The notes: generated by a model not told the origin, from the sequence alone. A stretch of DNA of 64,000 nt from Elusimicrobiota bacterium (GCA_016180425.1 JACPBF010000011.1:34780-98779); one strand, 5' to 3'; positions 36,054-45,233 are shown, counted from the first letter of the stretch. Translations and numbers: made by a program.

Positions 36054-37208
36054 CATTTCCGGTATCTGTTCCCATGAAATAATACGAGTATCAAATCTTG
36101 TTTGGTTTTGCTCTCCACCAAAGATAAGAAAAAGATGTGAGCTGAGGGGTTTACTTATCCTGCTCCAATATTTTAACCCATTAAAAAAATCATTTGAAAT
36201 CGTCTTTGAAGACTTTATTTCAATAGAATAGAGACGATTATTAATATGAGTCAAACAGTCAATTTCATGCCCAATTTTATCTCTCCAAAAATAACAACTT
36301 GGTCCTATCCCTTGATTCCATTGTTGCTTCATTATCTCTGAGATGACAAAAGATTCAAAAAGAGCTCCTCGAAGAAAATGAGTGGACAACTGTTCTTTAG
36401 TTCGGATTTCTAGCAAATAACAGGCAAGACCCGTATCATAAAAATAGAGTTTGGGTTGTTTGACCAACCGTTTATTAAAGTTTTCATAGTAAGGTTTTAA
36501 GAGGAAAACAATAAAAGTAGATTCTAAAAGAGAAAGCCAGGATCTAGCTGTATTGTGACTAATTCCACAATCATTCCCTAGAGAAGAAAGATTCAGCAGT
36601 TGTCCTGTACGACCAGCGCACAATTTTATAAATCTCTGAAAAGTAGTTAGATTTGTAATCTCTTTAATAAGCCGAATATCTTTTTCTATATAAGTTTGCA
36701 CATATCCAGAATACCAATCTAAAGGATCAATTTTTTTAGCATAAACTCTGGGATAGAAGCCCTTTAGCATACAATCATCCAAATTTTTTGATTGATGTCC
36801 AAATTTTTTTGACTCTTTAAGAGTAAGAGGTAAAAGCGTTAGTATTGCTGTCCTTCCTGCAAGAGTTTGAGAAATGGCTCCTTCCAGTAGAAAGTTTTGC
36901 GAACCTGTTAGAATATATTGACCCTCTTTATCTTTTGAATCCACAGCTGTTTGTAAATAGGAAAAAAGAGCAGGAACTCGTTGTATTTCATCCAGGATAA
37001 TGGGCGGGGGATTGTTTGATAAAAAACCTCTGGGATCTGTTTGGGCAAACTCACGAATATCTAAATCTTCTAAAGAAACATAAGAGTGTCTGGGGAATGT
37101 AAGTTTTGCAAGAGTTGTTTTCCCGGATTGTCTAGGTCCAACTAATGTAACAATAGGAAATTTGGTGGCAATGGATTTTAGTTTGTGACCTAAGGTTCTA
37201 ATAATCAT
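36009..37208 (-). CDS. AAA-family ATPase with DUF4143 domain
   Basis: A 399-aa P-loop protein of a family common in bacteria and archaea, with no settled function. Walker A GPRQSGKTT is at 24-32 and Walker B PIILDEIQR near 68-76; the C-terminal half has the DUF4143 pattern with a nuclease-like IEIKSSK motif. The final residues (from about SNIAKAK) are encoded by a relic mobile element, so the native C-terminus was replaced. The promoter at 37217-37245 predicts an almost leaderless transcript. Confidence 0.85.
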   Translation of the reverse strand: MIIRTLGHKLKSIATKFPIVTLVGPRQSGKTTLAKLTFPRHSYVSLEDLDIREFAQTDPRGFLSNNPPPIILDEIQRVPALFSYLQTAVDSKDKEGQYILTGSQNFLLEGAISQTLAGRTAILTLLPLTLKESKKFGHQSKNLDDCMLKGFYPRVYAKKIDPLDWYSGYVQTYIEKDIRLIKEITNLTTFQRFIKLCAGRTGQLLNLSSLGNDCGISHNTARSWLSLLESTFIVFLLKPYYENFNKRLVKQPKLYFYDTGLACYLLEIRTKEQLSTHFLRGALFESFVISEIMKQQWNQGIGPSCYFWRDKIGHEIDCLTHINNRLYSIEIKSSKTISNDFFNGLKYWSRISKPLSSHLFLIFGGEQNQTRFDTRIISWEQIPEMFNSNIAKAKSNPTS

Positions 37209-37216
37209 GATTCTTA

Positions 37217-37245
37217 AGTGTAGATAAAAATGGACAATTTGTCAA
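37217..37245 (-). promoter_or_regulatory. Promoter with small operator, for the AAA/DUF4143 gene
   Basis: Minus strand: -35 TTGACA (37245-37240), 17-bp spacer, -10 TACACT (37222-37217), 8 bases before the ATG. The palindrome GACAATTTGTC (37233-37243) overlaps the -35. A similar sequence, ACAAAATGTCC, lies just upstream (37254-37264). Confidence 0.6.
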
Positions 37246-37315
37246 TCTAAATTACAAAATGTCCAGTTAGTTAAAGGACGGATGAAAATTAACTTCGATT
37301 GAAACCCAAAACTAT

Positions 37316-38185
37316 TTAAAAAATTTTAAATGCTTTGTCAAAAAAATCTAATATTTTTTTCTGGTATTCTTTCGGATTTTTTTCAAAAATAGCGCCATGA
37401 TCTGTTTCTGGTACAATCCAAAGCTCCTTAGGCTCTCTTGCTCTATCATACAAAGCCTGTCCTTCTTTTACTGGCATGCGCAAATCATTCCCGCCTTGAA
37501 TAATCAATAAGGCTCTAGGAGAAATTTTAGAAACAAAATGAATCGGAGAGCATTTCTCTGGATTAAATCCTAAGCGAGCTTGAATAAAGTAAAGTGTGAG
37601 AGGAACCACAAACCGCGGCGCTCTATAAAAAAGTTTGGCAAAACGATAGACTGTTTCCTCGTAAGAGGCAAAAGGGCTCTCTGCAACAATCGCTTGCATC
37701 TGGGGCAGCTCTGCTCCAGCGCTAATCGCCACAGAACCACCCATGGAAAAACCAAAGACACCAGACTTCTGAACAAACTCTTTCTTTTCTTTTTCTATAA
37801 AATTAACTACCGCTTTAAAATCTTTAATTTCCAAACAGGTTAAAGAAGTTTTATCGCCTCCAGAACTTCCATGGTTTCTAAAGTCAAAATAAACAAGATT
37901 ATATTTTTTAGCCAAAAAAATAGTTGTGGCCAGAACATCGCTTCGATTGGCTCCCCATCCATGCAGCACAAAAAGCAGCGTAGAGCTTTTCTCTTTTGCT
38001 TGGACAAACCACCCCTCTATTTTAATCTGGTCTTCAGTGAAAGTCGTAAAAGATTCATAATTGCACCCAAAAGATTTGGGATTAAACTCATTGACCACTC
38101 TTGGAACTTTTAACATGATGCTGGAAGAAAGGTAGCCCCAAAAAAAGATAACGGAAAAAATTAAAATAAGTATGGCCAGAAACAT
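37316..38185 (-). CDS. Membrane-anchored alpha/beta hydrolase (S33-like)
   Basis: One N-terminal membrane helix, then an alpha/beta hydrolase domain. Oxyanion HGWG, nucleophile elbow GFSMGG, acid in GGNDLRMP and histidine in TDHGAIF are all in place. I start it at ATG 38185 (289 aa), which has the ribosome-binding site GAGAGG 5 bases upstream; a TTG at 38230 would overlap panB and lacks one. Close to panB but substrate unknown; esterase or peptidase are both possible. Confidence 0.85.
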   Translation of the reverse strand: MFLAILILIFSVIFFWGYLSSSIMLKVPRVVNEFNPKSFGCNYESFTTFTEDQIKIEGWFVQAKEKSSTLLFVLHGWGANRSDVLATTIFLAKKYNLVYFDFRNHGSSGGDKTSLTCLEIKDFKAVVNFIEKEKKEFVQKSGVFGFSMGGSVAISAGAELPQMQAIVAESPFASYEETVYRFAKLFYRAPRFVVPLTLYFIQARLGFNPEKCSPIHFVSKISPRALLIIQGGNDLRMPVKEGQALYDRAREPKELWIVPETDHGAIFEKNPKEYQKKILDFFDKAFKIF

Positions 38186-38220
38186 TGAAACCTCTCGAGT
38201 TAAAAACTGTTTTATGGGCG

Positions 38221-39012
38221 CTAAGAACAAGGGTAATGTTTGGTTTTAACTTCGTTTTTAAACGCCCGCACCGCTTTATAAATTTCTGTTTTTAAATCCG
38301 CATATTGTTTGACAAACTTTGGCACATGGCCCTCGGTAAGCCCTAAAAGATCATCGCTCACTAAAATTTGACCATCACAGCCAGGGCCAGCGCCTATGCC
38401 AATGGTAGGCACTGAAATTTTTTTAGTAATTTCTTGCGCTAGATCCTCTGGTATCGCCTCTAAAACAATGGCAAAAACTCCTGCGCCTTCTAAAATTTTT
38501 GCGTCTCGAACCATTTTTTCTTTGGATTCTTGAGTCGTTCCCTGGATTTTATACCCCCCAATTTGATGGATTGACTGGGGAGTTAAACCTAAATGTCCCA
38601 TCACAGGAATATGAATCTCACCAAGCGCTTTAATGGTGTTGGCCACTTCCAGACCACCTTCAAGTTTAACCGCTTCTGCCCCACCCTCTTTAATTAACCT
38701 GCCGGCATTTACTTTTGCTTGCTCTATGGAAAGCTGATAAGTTAGGTAAGGCATGTCTGTTACCAGCAAACTAAAACTGTTTCCTCTTTTAACTGCTTTG
38801 GTGTGGTGCAGCATCTCTTCTAAAGTAACTGAGATTGTATTTTCATAGCCTAACTTTACATTTCCCACAGAATCCCCAACCAGCACAATTTCAATTTGAG
38901 ATGCGTTCAAAATTTTTGCTATGGCCGCGTCATAAGCTGTGAGCGCCGTGATCTTTTCCCCATTTTTTTTCATCTCTAAAAGCGCGGTTGTTGTAATTTT
39001 TTTAATTTTCAT
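38221..39012 (-). CDS. panB: 3-methyl-2-oxobutanoate hydroxymethyltransferase
   Basis: First committed step of pantothenate (coenzyme A precursor) synthesis. 263 aa, standard length. The signature VLVGDSVGNVKLGYENT and the metal and substrate residues in MGHLGLTPQS and GIGAGPGCDGQILVSDD are present. It overlaps folK by 4 bases. Other pan genes are not in the window. Confidence 0.96.
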   Translation of the reverse strand: MKIKKITTTALLEMKKNGEKITALTAYDAAIAKILNASQIEIVLVGDSVGNVKLGYENTISVTLEEMLHHTKAVKRGNSFSLLVTDMPYLTYQLSIEQAKVNAGRLIKEGGAEAVKLEGGLEVANTIKALGEIHIPVMGHLGLTPQSIHQIGGYKIQGTTQESKEKMVRDAKILEGAGVFAIVLEAIPEDLAQEITKKISVPTIGIGAGPGCDGQILVSDDLLGLTEGHVPKFVKQYADLKTEIYKAVRAFKNEVKTKHYPCS

Positions 39013-39503
39013 ATCTGTTTTCGATGTAGTTTAACTTTTTGACTTGGGTCTGTCAAACGACGATAAAGCTGTAAAATTGTCTTCTTAAAACCTATTGGTT
39101 TTAAGTTAGGGGCAATCTCAGAAAGCGGTTTTAAAACAAACTTCCTTTTATGAAATCTCGGATGAGGCAAAGTCAACAAAGGAGATTGAACCCTTTTCCT
39201 TCCATACAAGATTAAATCTAAATCAATTTGTCTCGGCCCATCCTGAATTGTCTTTTTTCTTCCCATTTTTTTTTCAATCTCTTTTAAATTAAAAAGAAGC
39301 TGGGGAGGGGATAAAACTGTTTGTAACTCTAAAACGCAGTTTAAAAAATCTCTTTGTTTAGGGCCCATGGGTGAGGTCTCATAAATAGAAGAGAGCCTGC
39401 CCGCTTGAATTTTTGGATTAGCTTTAAGAAACTTTATCGCTGTTTGTAAATTTCTGATTCTTGAACCAATATTAGAGCCCAGACTTAAAAAAACTCTATT
39501 CAT
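39009..39503 (-). CDS. folK: Hydroxymethyl-dihydropterin pyrophosphokinase (HPPK)
   Basis: Folate synthesis enzyme. Motifs: FLSLGSNIGSR near the start, DGPRQIDLDLILYG (Mg-binding Asp pair) and LPHPRFHKRKFVLKPL. I choose ATG 39503 (164 aa, the usual length); GTG at 39530 is a possible earlier start. It is coupled to panB by a 4-base overlap, a folate-pantothenate pairing seen in other bacteria. Confidence 0.94.
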   Translation of the reverse strand: MNRVFLSLGSNIGSRIRNLQTAIKFLKANPKIQAGRLSSIYETSPMGPKQRDFLNCVLELQTVLSPPQLLFNLKEIEKKMGRKKTIQDGPRQIDLDLILYGRKRVQSPLLTLPHPRFHKRKFVLKPLSEIAPNLKPIGFKKTILQLYRRLTDPSQKVKLHRKQI

Positions 39504-39578
39504 TTTTTTAGTCTCGCTGCCTAAACTCACTTAAACCTAAACCTTTGGCCATACTTCGGGTAAAGACAATTTTTAGCT

Positions 39579-40148
39579 CTATAATTCTGAAAAATGATCC
39601 ACTGTAAAAATAAAAAGTTCTGTTTTGGGATCTTTCCATGCGTGTTTAGAAAGCCCAGCCTTAGAAGAACAAAGCTCTTGCAAAAATTCTTCCAGAGAGG
39701 GGATCTCCTGCCAAACTTGCGGCAGAAAAAGTCCAACATTAAATCCATTTTTTAAATAAACGCCATGTTTCCCTGGAACGATCTCTTCAATTTTATTAAT
39801 TTTTTTTAAAGGAGATAAAAAAGAAATTTCTATTTGAATAAAGGGCAATTCTTCTAAAGTTAAAGGAGAAAAACGAGGATCAAAAAAAGCGGATTGCATG
39901 GCACATTTTCCAAGCCCTTCCAATAAAGGGAGTTCTGTTAAAATCGTTCCCACGCAGCCTCTCAGCTCTTTAAATTTTTTAAGAGTCACAAAAAGAGATT
40001 GGGGTGTCCTGTCGCTCACAGAAAAATGAGGAATCAGTTCCTTTAACCAATTCACCTCTTTTCTTAAACCCGAATCTTTAACAGCTCGTTCCAGAACTGT
40101 TCTTGCGAACTTTAACAGGATCGGTTTCTCATCTAATTTTAAAGACAT
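39579..40148 (-). CDS. AMMECR1-domain protein (AmmeMemoRadiSam system protein A)
   Basis: 189 aa, essentially one AMMECR1 domain with the invariant LRGCVGT and FDPRFSPLTLEEL. In many prokaryotes it is encoded beside MEMO-like and radical SAM proteins; those partners are absent here. Biochemical role unsettled. It precedes folK on the same strand, with a 75-bp gap to the chosen folK start. Confidence 0.92.
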   Translation of the reverse strand: MSLKLDEKPILLKFARTVLERAVKDSGLRKEVNWLKELIPHFSVSDRTPQSLFVTLKKFKELRGCVGTILTELPLLEGLGKCAMQSAFFDPRFSPLTLEELPFIQIEISFLSPLKKINKIEEIVPGKHGVYLKNGFNVGLFLPQVWQEIPSLEEFLQELCSSKAGLSKHAWKDPKTELFIFTVDHFSEL

Positions 40149-40279
40149 GATTTAATCATTAAATTTTCTTTTTTAAAGATACCACAAAATTTGGGGTGTG
40201 GGATATCATCATTTTAAACCCCCAACTCTTTTTTGTCAATCCTAAAAAAATCTGCTAAAATCCCCTCTAAAACCTTCAT

Positions 40280-41350
40280 ATGAAAACCCAAGTAGTCCTT
40301 TTTTTCCCTTTTGACTTAGGTTTAGAGCTGGATTTTGCTGGAGAAGAAGCTCAAAGCATGACCCATGAGGTCTATGCTCATGCCCTGCCTCCCATCTCCT
40401 TTAATTCCAAACTTTATACAGAAGCTAACACAGAATCGCATCTCTACAGGTTTGGGGTGGGTCTCATACAAATTAATTTTCAAATGGAGTTTAACCTGAA
40501 TGAATGCGCGGAGCTTTCCTGCAATGTTGAAAAACTCTTTATTGGAAAAACTGCGATCTCTGAGTGGTGCCAAAAAAGAGTGAGCGAGCTGATTGAGCGA
40601 GCGCAAAGTTTTGCCATTCACCGCTATGATTTGCGCCTTAAAGAATCAGAAACCTTTCCTGCTTTTATTTTTCATCCTTCCCATGTTAAGAATGCGGATC
40701 ACTTTATCCGGCAGCACTATAAAGCCCTATACGGCATTGTAGCCGGGGAGCCAAATTTCGACATGCTTTCTGATTTTGTCTTTACTAAAGACCCTTTGGC
40801 AAACTTAGGTTATTATGAAAATGAATTGATCCTGCTCAAACGTTTTGGAGCTGTGATCTCTTCCAGTGAATTTGACACGCTCTTAGATTTAGTGGCTCTT
40901 TCTTACGCGCAATACTGGAGCTTAAAAGCCTATCATTTTGTTTTAGACAGCGAGGTGGACAGCGCTCAAAAATTATTGGACCGGCTTCCCCCTTATTACA
41001 AATTTTGGGAAATCCCCTCCCGCTACCGCCGTTTTTCCCAAGATGCGATTGATTTTGGCAAGGACAAACTCTCCATTGTGGATTCGCTTTACAATGTTTC
41101 TACCAATATCCCTAAAATTGACTTAGACTGGCACTTAAGAACCATCTACAAAGATGTGGTAAAAGTTTTTAACATTGATGAACTCTATAAAACCGTGGAA
41201 ATTAAACTCAACCGCATTGAAGAATCCTACAACCAAGCCCGGGAATTTCTCTCCACCAATTTCTTTATTTTGCTCGATATTATTTTCGCGCTCTGGCTTG
41301 TTTGGGGAATATTTGACACGATCCTCCTCCTCTACATCGCAAAAAAATAA
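40280..41350 (+). CDS. Unrecognised protein with C-terminal membrane helix
   Basis: 356 aa, no signal peptide. The long soluble part is followed by a helical hairpin and a C-terminal membrane anchor (FFILLDIIFALWLVWGIFD). The overall plan, including a coil like VEIKLNRIEESYNQAREFL before the anchor, resembles the RMD1/RMND1 (DUF155) family, but I see no diagnostic motif. It is followed 8 bp later by an outer-membrane barrel gene, so the two are probably an operon. Confidence 0.7.
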   Translation: MKTQVVLFFPFDLGLELDFAGEEAQSMTHEVYAHALPPISFNSKLYTEANTESHLYRFGVGLIQINFQMEFNLNECAELSCNVEKLFIGKTAISEWCQKRVSELIERAQSFAIHRYDLRLKESETFPAFIFHPSHVKNADHFIRQHYKALYGIVAGEPNFDMLSDFVFTKDPLANLGYYENELILLKRFGAVISSSEFDTLLDLVALSYAQYWSLKAYHFVLDSEVDSAQKLLDRLPPYYKFWEIPSRYRRFSQDAIDFGKDKLSIVDSLYNVSTNIPKIDLDWHLRTIYKDVVKVFNIDELYKTVEIKLNRIEESYNQAREFLSTNFFILLDIIFALWLVWGIFDTILLLYIAKK

Positions 41351-41358
41351 AAACATAA

Positions 41359-42762
41359 ATGAGATTTTTGAAAGTTTTTTATTTAATCTCCCTTATTTTT
41401 TTCCTCTTTTCTTTTTGCGGCGCGGAAGAACCTACTTCTCAAAATCAGCCTGAATCTTCCTCTCTTCATCCAGAAACTAAAAAAACAAAGAAAAAAAGTA
41501 AAAGGCTCACCCAGCCCATGGAAGATGTGGTCGCCAAAACCGCGCACACGGCAGTGGAAGAGGTGCAAGCTGCGGCTAAAGAAGCTCATACTCTTGGAAA
41601 AAAATTCTTGCAGGGTCTCATCAACATTATGATTGCAGCTTCTCCGGGAAAAACACGAGTCTATCTTCCAGCTCCCTCTTCTGATCCAAATTCAGGCTTA
41701 ACCGTTGGGGTATTGCCTGTTTTTTTATTTGTAAATAAAAAAGAAGAGATCCAGCACATTCTTGCTCCTTCTCTAACCTACAACCACACTTTCGGGGTAA
41801 ACAGCACCATGCGCCATTATTGGTATCCTCATAAAAACGCTCAAATGTTTACCATTGCCTCTTATGCCACAGAAACCAATAGAAGAATCACATTTCGGTA
41901 TGAAGATCCCCAATTTCTTTCTGAATGGTTTTACTTTAAATGCGATTTAACTGTGCGCAGGGACGGCTCTTTTAGATTTTTTGGCTTTGGTCCAAGATCA
42001 GAATTCAAAAATCAGTCTAACTATACCTTAAGAGACAACCATTTTCAAATAATGACTGGTATCAACTTTTTAGAACGCTTACGTTTAACTCTTTCTCATC
42101 GCTTTCGTCTTGCCAACGCACTAGACGGACCCATTAATTCTTTACCAAGCATCACAACTTTTTCTCCCAGGCCAGAAGGAGTAGATACACAAAAAGCGAT
42201 TATTGCGCAGCGTTTAACGCTTTCTTATGATTCACGCGACTTGATCCTAGCTCCAACCCGCGGACATCTATTTAATCTGTTCGAGGAAATTGCCGGCCCT
42301 TTAGGAGGAGATACAAAATATGACAGAATGGGTATGGAAGCTAGAGGATTTTATCCTTTAAAAAATAATCAGTGGATTACAGGCTGGCGCTTTTTAGTGG
42401 AAGGAGAAAATGGCTCTAAAACCCCTTTTTATGAACAATCTCTTTTAGGAGGCAAAGATTCCTTAAGAGGGTTTGGAGACGCGCGCTTTATTGATAGAAA
42501 CAAAATGAATCTTACCATAGAAGAAAGGATCCGGGTTTATACCTTAAGCGCTTTTAATGTGAATGTGGATTTTGAATTAACCCCTTACTATGACACAGGA
42601 ATGGTTTTTCATGATCCAGACAATAGCCGAGTTTGGGATCTGCACCATGTGGGAGGGCTGGGATTTCGCACTGTGGTTCGTCCGAACGTGGTTGGCATTA
42701 TTGATTTAGGATTTTCTGAGCAGGGAACCGCTCTTTTTGTTGGAATTGATTATCCATTTTAA
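41359..42762 (+). CDS. Outer-membrane beta-barrel, BamA/surface-antigen (D15) type
   Basis: 467 aa with a signal peptide (cleavage near CGA-EE). There is no room for POTRA domains, only a charged linker up to about residue 90. The remainder alternates like a 16-strand barrel, and the last strand ends in aromatic F (FVGIDYPF), as barrel proteins must. The motifs LAPTRGHLFNL and SLLGGKDSLRGFGDARF correspond to the conserved VRGF-type loop of Omp85 proteins. This gene shows that the cell has an outer membrane. Confidence 0.87.
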   Translation: MRFLKVFYLISLIFFLFSFCGAEEPTSQNQPESSSLHPETKKTKKKSKRLTQPMEDVVAKTAHTAVEEVQAAAKEAHTLGKKFLQGLINIMIAASPGKTRVYLPAPSSDPNSGLTVGVLPVFLFVNKKEEIQHILAPSLTYNHTFGVNSTMRHYWYPHKNAQMFTIASYATETNRRITFRYEDPQFLSEWFYFKCDLTVRRDGSFRFFGFGPRSEFKNQSNYTLRDNHFQIMTGINFLERLRLTLSHRFRLANALDGPINSLPSITTFSPRPEGVDTQKAIIAQRLTLSYDSRDLILAPTRGHLFNLFEEIAGPLGGDTKYDRMGMEARGFYPLKNNQWITGWRFLVEGENGSKTPFYEQSLLGGKDSLRGFGDARFIDRNKMNLTIEERIRVYTLSAFNVNVDFELTPYYDTGMVFHDPDNSRVWDLHHVGGLGFRTVVRPNVVGIIDLGFSEQGTALFVGIDYPF

Positions 42763-42886
42763 GCTAATCCTATACCTAACCTCCCATGATGGAATCTCTC
42801 TTTTTTATATTATCAGTCCTTATGAATTTTTTATGAAATCACCGATATCACCCCCCCCCTCCCCCAAAAAAAAGGGTGAATTTTTG

Positions 42887-42937
42887 TTGTGAATTTTTGT
42901 GAAACTTTTCATTTTTGTCACAAATAATTTACAAATA
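42887..42937. promoter_or_regulatory. TTTTTGTGA-type site cluster upstream of the 690-aa gene
   Basis: TTGTGA (42887-42892), TTTTTGTGAAAC (42894-42905) and TTTTTGTCACAAA (42912-42924) follow one another, with a degenerate ACAAAT after them. They resemble the TTTTTGTRAC units at 25536-25611. They end directly at a candidate -35 box, as expected for an activator. Confidence 0.45.
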
Positions 42938-42938
42938 G

Positions 42939-42969
42939 TTGAAGACAGAACTGCCCTGCTTGATATATA
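42939..42969 (+). promoter_or_regulatory. Candidate promoter of the 690-aa gene
   Basis: -35 TTGAAG (42939-42944); -10 GATATA at 17 bp, or TATATA (42964-42969) at 19 bp. Transcription would begin near 42975, giving a leader of about 185 nt that contains the structured RNA at 42991-43134. Confidence 0.45.
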
Positions 42970-42990
42970 CTTTTGATAGAAGATTCTGTA

Positions 42991-43134
42991 AGGACTTCTA
43001 GAGATTGACCTCCAGGCATATCCCAATCAAAGTGATTGGGAGAAGTCGCGGATCAAAGTTTTGGGATGGTTTGATTCTCTCAAATGTGTTAGAGAAGGCA
43101 GCGAGGTTTGAGAGTTTAAATCTCTAGAAGTCTT
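42991..43134 (+). ncRNA. Structured 5' leader RNA, three hairpins closed by a 14-bp stem
   Basis: The outer stem pairs GACTTCTAGAGATT (42993-43006) perfectly with AATCTCTAGAAGTC (43119-43132). Inside are hairpin 1, CCCAATCA/TGATTGGG (43022-43029 with 43033-43040); hairpin 2, ATCAAA/TTTGAT (43052-43057 with 43070-43075); and hairpin 3, CTCTCAAA/TTTGAGAG (43077-43084 with 43107-43114). An alternative helix TTCTCT/AGAGAA (43075-43080 with 43091-43096) would break hairpin 3, so a switch is conceivable. It matches no riboswitch class I know. The start codon is 27 bases beyond the closing stem and has no strong Shine-Dalgarno. Confidence 0.6.
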
Positions 43135-43160
43135 AAAAGAATCTCTTTATTGGACTAATC

Positions 43161-45233
43161 ATGAAAACGATTGCAAAACTAACTATAAAGTTACAGAGAT
43201 ACTGGAAGAAGATCACTTCTCTTACAGTGGTGGGGTCATTATTGTTCGGAGTTGTAGTTCCCCAAATCTCATTTGCATCTAGTTTTTCCTTAAAAAAAGA
43301 TCACTTAAAAAAATCCATAACTTTTCAATTAGAAAATAGAAAATCAAATATTTATAGAATGGCTGAAAACCATCGGTTGAGAAGAGACAGCGGGTTTAGA
43401 GAGGATGGGAGATTGGCATCCGAATCTCGAGTGTTAGCTATGGCTGCGAACTATGTGCCTACGGATCATATCGCAGATGTTTCAAAAGAGTTTGCTAAAC
43501 GTATTGAACAGCAAAGGATTAAAGATTTGATTTTAAAAGACAAATCTTCAAGGAAGCGAGAATTAATCTCTAAGGTTTCTGGAAGAACAGTTAAGGTGGT
43601 AGGGAACTGGAAGAGGTTTACGGTTCGTCTTGGAGCTGAGGCGATCCCCTTTTGGGCTGCGCTGCATAAAGGAAAATTGTTAGAGTTATTTAAGATGGTG
43701 TGGGAGAAGAGAGAAGAGTTGGCTGAGCTGGGGATATCTGTGGAAGAGGTATTTTGGAAAGCGCTCGCTTGGAAAAATGGATCTGAATATGTTTCCGAGG
43801 TTAAGGAAAATTGGGGAGACAGAGTTCAAAAGTTTATAGAAAATTATGTTTCAGGTAGAACTGGAGATGATCGGTATGATAATCAGTATAGACTTGCCTT
43901 CTTCCTCAAGTTTTTCCCCATTTATTTTGAAAAAACTGAAGTTAAGGTGCTTAATATTGATCAACAAGGAGTGATTGATGATATCAATGCTCTTTTTGAA
44001 AAAAATCTGGATGAAAATAAAGGGACTTATGGCAAATTACGTGGTGCCCTAAACAAGGTAGAAGCCCGTGTTTATAGAGGAAATCATCTGATTAAAGATA
44101 TGAATACTTATTTTATTGCCCCAATGAGAATGTGGTATCACCAAAAGGCAACGAGATATGGACCAATCTATGTCAACATTGTCCATGGGAATTTATGGTT
44201 GAATGAGGAGTTTATAGATGGATTAGTGGAATTAAAAGAAATTACTAGTGGAGAGGGCATTTACAGAGAAATGATCCGTGCAATTGTGGAGAGAGAATTG
44301 ATGATTGAAGCTCTTGACAATTTAAAAGGAAAGGCAACAGGAGTTAAAACCAATTTTGAATCACGTCATAATATTGTAGACAATGCCCACACACCTGAAT
44401 CCCAGAATGCGATGATCAAAGCAGTTATTAAGGTTCTTCATTACAGTTCTGACTGGGCACTTTCGTATGTCAAGCGTTTTCCAGATCAAAGAAAACTTTT
44501 TGAATTTATTGAGACACTGCCCAGCATAGCCAGATTTAAAGAGCCTCCAAAAGGAGATAACCCTTCTTCAGGGCTTTGGGGCACTCTTGGTGGCGGTTTA
44601 GCGGGATTAGCGCTGTTTCTTAATACCTCTTTTAATACGAATGTATCTCCAGCAGATGCATTTAATGGCGCTGCTTCAGGCAATGAGTTCAGTATCATCC
44701 CTTGGATTGTTACAGTTACTATAGGGTTTGTATGGTATTACCTATCACATAGGAATCAGCTATCAGAGAACCTTCAGTTAGAGACTGCTAGTCAAGGTAT
44801 TGCCCCACTAAGAGCAGAAGCTCTTTTAGTTTCCAATCCTCTTAATGAGACAGGATTGGTAAATCGTCTATTCTCTTTCTACCATACTGTAATGGATAGC
44901 ATAATAGAAGAGCCTGGCATTCGATTTATCTCTAATATCAAGGACTTAACAGAGAATCCAGCCAAACTTGCTAATCTCCAAAGTTTTGAAGAAGATGCCA
45001 AGAAAGAAGGGGATCAATCCCTTGCCTATGAGATCGTGGTTATCACAGATAAAAATAATGTAATGAGTATAGAAGATACTCAAGATTTCTTAAGAGCCCA
45101 TGGCATGCAATTATCCCATGTCCGAATCCTGCACCACCCCGAGTTGAAGAAAAGTATCTTGGTCATTGATGGATTTACAGGAAGGATTGAATTTGACCTT
45201 AAGGGCAAAAAATCTGTAGATCAGGCAGCATAG
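43161..45233 (+). CDS. Unrecognised exported protein, 690 aa
   Basis: The N-terminus is a long basic signal sequence (hydrophobic TVVGSLLFGVVVPQISFA, likely cut near residue 40). Residues 45-470 are charged and helical without a known motif. Two hydrophobic segments, near 475-492 and 511-529, could make a hairpin in the inner membrane, leaving a C-terminal domain (EIVVITDKNNVMSIED, SILVIDGFTGRIEFD) of alternating strands. Its upstream region has both a site cluster like that of the giant gene and a structured leader, so it appears tightly controlled. No function can be assigned. Confidence 0.75.
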   Translation: MKTIAKLTIKLQRYWKKITSLTVVGSLLFGVVVPQISFASSFSLKKDHLKKSITFQLENRKSNIYRMAENHRLRRDSGFREDGRLASESRVLAMAANYVPTDHIADVSKEFAKRIEQQRIKDLILKDKSSRKRELISKVSGRTVKVVGNWKRFTVRLGAEAIPFWAALHKGKLLELFKMVWEKREELAELGISVEEVFWKALAWKNGSEYVSEVKENWGDRVQKFIENYVSGRTGDDRYDNQYRLAFFLKFFPIYFEKTEVKVLNIDQQGVIDDINALFEKNLDENKGTYGKLRGALNKVEARVYRGNHLIKDMNTYFIAPMRMWYHQKATRYGPIYVNIVHGNLWLNEEFIDGLVELKEITSGEGIYREMIRAIVERELMIEALDNLKGKATGVKTNFESRHNIVDNAHTPESQNAMIKAVIKVLHYSSDWALSYVKRFPDQRKLFEFIETLPSIARFKEPPKGDNPSSGLWGTLGGGLAGLALFLNTSFNTNVSPADAFNGAASGNEFSIIPWIVTVTIGFVWYYLSHRNQLSENLQLETASQGIAPLRAEALLVSNPLNETGLVNRLFSFYHTVMDSIIEEPGIRFISNIKDLTENPAKLANLQSFEEDAKKEGDQSLAYEIVVITDKNNVMSIEDTQDFLRAHGMQLSHVRILHHPELKKSILVIDGFTGRIEFDLKGKKSVDQAA

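Noticed and set aside
42993..43132. Assignment of the leader RNA to a known riboswitch (SAM, TPP, cobalamin, c-di-GMP, fluoride)
   Set aside because: None of the conserved core sequences of those classes is present.
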